In this document: piece by piece, positions 17,901 through 19,450 of the stretch | How the letters are laid out: each line of letters opens with the position of its first letter | Numbering within the stretch: position 1 is the stretch's first letter | Assembly: GCA_947479075.1 (NCBI GenBank) | Contig: CANJZR010000007.1 | Coordinates: 1-19,450, forward strand | Reading direction: 5' to 3' | DNA length: 19,450 nucleotides | From: Planctomycetaceae bacterium | GTDB taxonomy: Bacteria; Planctomycetota; Planctomycetia; Planctomycetales; Planctomycetaceae | Program-made: the position numbers and the translations under genes | The notes under the pieces: model-generated | The model's database searches: none | What the model was told of the DNA's origin: nothing | Seen by the model: only the letters and a program-made list of their open reading frames with translations

Positions 17901-17986
17901 GAAGTGAGAAGGAAGAGTCCGGCGAACCCCACGAGCAAGCTAAGCCAACGCGTTCGCCCGAGTGTGTGCGAGCGCGGGTTGGTCAT
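11939..17986 (-). CDS. Giant membrane-anchored envelope protein of unknown function (2015 residues)
   Basis: I do not recognise a named family. A signal peptide (LSLLVGFAGLFLLTSG, cleavage near residue 34 after LNAA) leads into a beta-rich ectodomain at 35-815. Membrane segments follow near 817-838, 847-885 and 905-924, the last looking like a second signal peptide (IITGCLLVLGANLWS). A second beta-rich ectodomain runs from about 930 to 1920, then two membrane segments near 1922-1947 and 1961-1992, and an Ala-rich tail. Many short strands, Pro/Arg-rich turns and few Cys suggest stacked Ig-like or sandwich domains outside the inner membrane. There is no enzyme motif I can support. The ATG overlaps the stop of the upstream gene (ATGA), so translation is coupled. 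The frame is intact over 6 kb, which with the clear membrane segments shows it is a real gene and not a pseudogene. Confidence 0.88.
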   Translation of the reverse strand: MTNPRSHTLGRTRWLSLLVGFAGLFLLTSGLNAAEPTVRLKKIDAPAQWNAPENADRWIRASEADWQRFKHSITSPGDKSPAPAPVIVDAVYRATFDGKALSKGTLGWKIDRIGSAPGFVSLGQSSLAVSQLNWGTREAVHGVSSLGEWMLWSESDEDQLSGHWSHRGESKLETVVFQMTLPRALSSHLELEVPEGWEAHVQGTIGPETPGEFSADNKVWTFELGRQQKFQLTLSRPASNVSPRILLKENTVYGLNNTDDLIRLQTELECTVAGAKDAELVLEVPKPLRVLNVLLGNELPLTFVRELGGEEDRVKISLRSLTPGERITLRILGEATRRSDRPFSLPRLRPVNALYQEGSIRLAVFRPLEVRSVETAGLRQTQLTEEEGQEIRAYEVLSNACSLSLQVGEPTALLQGEILFIADVRGESPTSRVRMRLSTREGELFSPRMQIPEGWDLISVDMAETSDIVPTAWQVTQSPTGDNQLDIELRQPIRPDRDCTLLLEFKSVALKPGAVRRLPIPRLIDPQNCFVRGVVWDNAPWELDESSTGSVELDGSAADEDLIQAVKWTRTEDSRAIPTGVRITGYNSQVKTLFRAEGTTPSGPMNQRNGSEAVAGPSLLCANLELETRTSRVGQSHPHRAVFQFTRPTTPGEFRLTLPPEGELARIIADEREISFVRRSAEIILDPASKPFSELVLEYRTTASPGWIVSRDEVVFPQLSCFVTEFAWHLVLDPERMLYRLPFTAAVSPRELPQTWERLLGPLARHAGETLFNPFSPKDWKALINGTIREGSKTSLQDAWFVASHTPERITMKTWKLDVSHGLAWCSFLGFVAVGIALRRARRSWFRRSWIYLGGLWLVLAVFVADPYAPIAGGAFLGTILAIIVPRRLAIGSELLVEPQTRPPSKYGSTAIITGCLLVLGANLWSPTGHGQEGNASPDLSYFEVEEQGQTFVVFDSAFRTYWSAWREQESGPSWLLKSSRYEVQSDAAGPPRITAEYQVTVFGDVVPTLLKLPLSGVSLDQVEGLIDGQAVRLIPAADRLGFLLPLSNDKSGKLPAPPPAATTTTGPRPVTNRTIVLKFRPLPEALNDDQSHFSATIPPLPESTVVFTSTRWRLDRDATDVPAGGASNTPRTIELGPASQLNLLTGPPALFPQDNLSDVQLRTLIECGPLGARLQIAALPTMTDSLSPAEVILVLPPGIFIQSLSGPSLDQSKVNYTAKDTRVTLRLRPSRFEESLPVVISAFLPVQAEGFQFSPPRWKPSRTDQSTAPQTDDAPDSRPDKCFVGVVAKPGFRIIDTTNRLTIVPVSPQAFSDSLFTNLEWQTPDLAWSCRDANGPSWTIDPIPSTGRGSLVQTITLKVPQSDWRLEAAVTTAQGVPFEHVFKIDRRIDIHRASVQQDGADRLLHWTRIGDELRLSIRDGQPGTQTIGIDGSIAQGGGPWEPPVCDYLSGQTVESSVIVRNSSRVTSTLRWADSTTRLRPNLEQSDEEVRYRPGTPTAPLNIRVEPVAEERSARIWVDLRPQRDRPWQVTLRIQLKDNLPFAAPVRIIWDQPGLTDFHMTNSHEITSGKGLIWRPQTQASKPAELTLSAAIDENTIRSQPIHLPQFSGIAWSDIWVSLPRSTGYRPVRSSSALLPSIPATWPAAWADNLTNAREDLYACSSKELTIEATASEPVVRPVRAETLIWMDGGLNPDSAGCTGITKYLMIAERETTLEIPKEVRTFIRAIAVDGRTQPVESQIRVPSRTNDLSHEIVVWWQTEGPPPETMSRDLIRLPGTLTFPHWIGVVPPHQQVLLDLWGNRTSLLSEFWLDRAESILKAAAEFQGAPWSVDGPLLHQLADSRDELSRVAQFSKEETRRNEVINYKWKAFSQMGSSITSPPVRDPGETHFSGLDAILALCGESRSLWLSSDKSSYSGPRLLDRHWAITITAALASLVSLLLLTWVVSLFRRLDVAEKLAAHPHSAMVVLGLIWWVFFSPSVLGLLIALSGVAMGARERILAARAQAAAAAAANSPV

Positions 17987-19450
17987 GGAGGGCTTCCCAC
18001 CTCGGAGTGTCCCGGCTGATAAATGGCAGTCGGGGTCATGGGATGCGATCGCTGTCGCGCGACCGAACTGCCTCGCCCGGAGGCGGCCTGATCGTTAAGT
18101 GGAGAACCCGTCGATTGGGACGATCCAGGCTGTCCGGACGTCTGTGAGCCGGGAATTGAGGTCGGGAAGGGCATGACAGTCGATGGGTATGTCACCAATC
18201 CCGGTCGTCGCGACTTCACATCAATCAGCGTGGCCAGCAGAGCCAGGACCGCTCCGAGCAAGGCCGGCTGCAACAACAGCTGGATCGGCTCGAGGAACCA
18301 GAGGCTCAGAATGCTGACCCCGAAGGCGAGCAGCAGCATGGCCAGCATGTTGCGAGCGATGGGGAGACTCCAGAACAGAAAGCCGAGTGCCAATGTCATT
18401 CCTGCCCCCACCAGCACGACCAGCGACCGCGTCATCGACTGGAATCGCGGTGACTCGATGGGGCCAATACTGCTGAAGGCGTACACCTGGCTCGCGTCCG
18501 GCAGTGATGTCTTTAACCGGTTCAGGAGCAGTCGCGTTTCCGTAGTGGCTGATTCGCGATCGGTGACATAGCTTGCCGTTGGAGACCGCGACCAGAAGGC
18601 CCCGCTGCGGCGCCACTGGTTCTCCGAGGTGAGTGCTGACGGGCTCATGAAGAGGTGGCGGCCAGCAGGAAGTTCCAGTTCCCAGGTCGAGTGCACAACC
18701 GAGACATCCTTGGGCAGGATCGGAAGTGGAACGGTGCGCAGATCTCGATGTGAAAACGTGGCAGGTTTCGTGGAAAGATAGGCGACTGCCAGTCGCGAGC
18801 CGTCCTGGGAAGCGGGCAAGCGGAACTGGATTTGTGCGGGATTCTTCGGGTCGATGAACACCTGTCCGGGAGGCTCGTCGAGGCTTTTTCCGTTATACAT
18901 CGCCCCCAGATATTTGCTCTCGGGAGGCAATGTAATCGGCAGGCCTCGGACATCGCCCGACCAGTGAAGTTCGCAAACTCCCTCCACCCGTCCGGCACTG
19001 TCAAACCGAGTGCGGTAGTAAGCACGATCGACACTGAATCGCGGTGAGGTGGTCTGGTCGGCATCAAGAATGACCGGAACCTGGTTCGCTGACGAGGTGA
19101 CCCAGACGGTCGCGTCAGGCGAAGTGGGTACTGGTTGCCAGCCTTCCGCTGTGGGGGGAACTCGAAGTGTTTCTCCCTCGGGGATGCGGACACGGATGGA
19201 CGAATACTTGGTGTCGAGCGACATCAACACCGGGACCACCGTCGAATTGGGCGAGCCGGTCGAGACGGGGAGCGAATACTCCAGCGTGACCAGAATCTCT
19301 CCCAGTCGCGGCTCGTTCAATTGTGTTTCAATAGCACTGTCGTGGATCTGAGATTTCATCGTCTGGCCATCGATCGTGACACCGATGGCGGAACTGGCTG
19401 CCCCCGCTGGAATCAGCGCGAGAAGCGATTTCGGCAACTGGAATCGGACC
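17983..19450 (-). CDS. Envelope protein related to the giant protein (N-terminus beyond right edge)
   Basis: Only the C-terminal 488 residues are visible. The frame is open to the right edge; the Leu codon TTG at 19435-19437 lies inside the reading frame (preceded by VRFQ) and is not the start. The visible part has a beta-rich ectodomain (about 19450-18440), then three close membrane segments (SLVVLVGAGMTLALGFLFW, ARNMLAMLLLAFGVSILSLWF, LLLQPALLGAVLALLATLI), and a final Ser/Gly/Pro-rich tail of about 75 residues that is probably disordered and cytoplasmic or periplasmic depending on topology. Motifs AYYRTRFD, ITLPPES and STWELELPAG recur in the neighbouring giant protein. The stop overlaps the giant gene start by 4 bases, indicating one operon and probably one complex. 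Function unknown. Confidence 0.85.
   Translation of the reverse strand, partial: VRFQLPKSLLALIPAGAASSAIGVTIDGQTMKSQIHDSAIETQLNEPRLGEILVTLEYSLPVSTGSPNSTVVPVLMSLDTKYSSIRVRIPEGETLRVPPTAEGWQPVPTSPDATVWVTSSANQVPVILDADQTTSPRFSVDRAYYRTRFDSAGRVEGVCELHWSGDVRGLPITLPPESKYLGAMYNGKSLDEPPGQVFIDPKNPAQIQFRLPASQDGSRLAVAYLSTKPATFSHRDLRTVPLPILPKDVSVVHSTWELELPAGRHLFMSPSALTSENQWRRSGAFWSRSPTASYVTDRESATTETRLLLNRLKTSLPDASQVYAFSSIGPIESPRFQSMTRSLVVLVGAGMTLALGFLFWSLPIARNMLAMLLLAFGVSILSLWFLEPIQLLLQPALLGAVLALLATLIDVKSRRPGLVTYPSTVMPFPTSIPGSQTSGQPGSSQSTGSPLNDQAASGRGSSVARQRSHPMTPTAIYQPGHSEVGSPP

Overview
The window reads as chromosomal DNA of a planctomycete-like Gram-negative bacterium. This is an inference from the GC-rich coding (roughly 60% by eye), the very long membrane-anchored beta-rich envelope proteins, the DUF6268-like outer-membrane barrel, the degenerate NtrC-type regulator, and the mixture of good and very weak Shine-Dalgarno sites with TTG starts. 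No rRNA, tRNA, CRISPR array, phage gene, transposase or insertion sequence was seen. All genes but one lie on the minus strand, and no gap between genes exceeds 300 bases.

Region 1 (1-7843) looks like a heavy-metal resistance and envelope module. Reading along the minus strand there is an NtrC-like PAS/AAA+/Fis regulator (5026-6429) whose ATPase signatures are all eroded, a small exported His/Cys-rich protein (4436-4966) with a TTGACA promoter placed so that the mRNA would be almost leaderless, a CzcB-type adaptor (2848-4302), and a CzcA-type RND metal pump (2751 to beyond the left edge; 917 residues visible). A perfect 11-bp hairpin separates czcB from czcA. No CzcC/TolC-like outer-membrane channel is visible. 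Divergent from the regulator is a DUF6268-like outer-membrane beta-barrel (6644-7843), the only plus-strand gene.

Region 2 (7904-11839) holds metabolic genes on the minus strand: a secreted N-acyl-D-amino-acid deacylase (10190-11839) ending in a convincing intrinsic terminator, then argC of arginine biosynthesis (8949-9959) with its own candidate promoter, then a divergent NagB-like sugar-phosphate isomerase/deaminase (7904-8854) lacking the catalytic Asp of the canonical enzyme. A perfect inverted repeat lies between the converging NagB-like and DUF6268 genes.

Region 3 (11939 to beyond the right edge) contains two translationally coupled genes (ATGA overlap) for very large envelope proteins of unknown function. 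The upstream one is visible only as its C-terminal 488 residues. The downstream one is 2015 residues and looks like two 'signal - beta-rich ectodomain - membrane bundle' units fused head to tail. A recurring motif series appears in both proteins, suggesting a family grown by duplication. This pair, the His/Cys-rich protein and the ATPase-dead regulator are the least described parts of the window.
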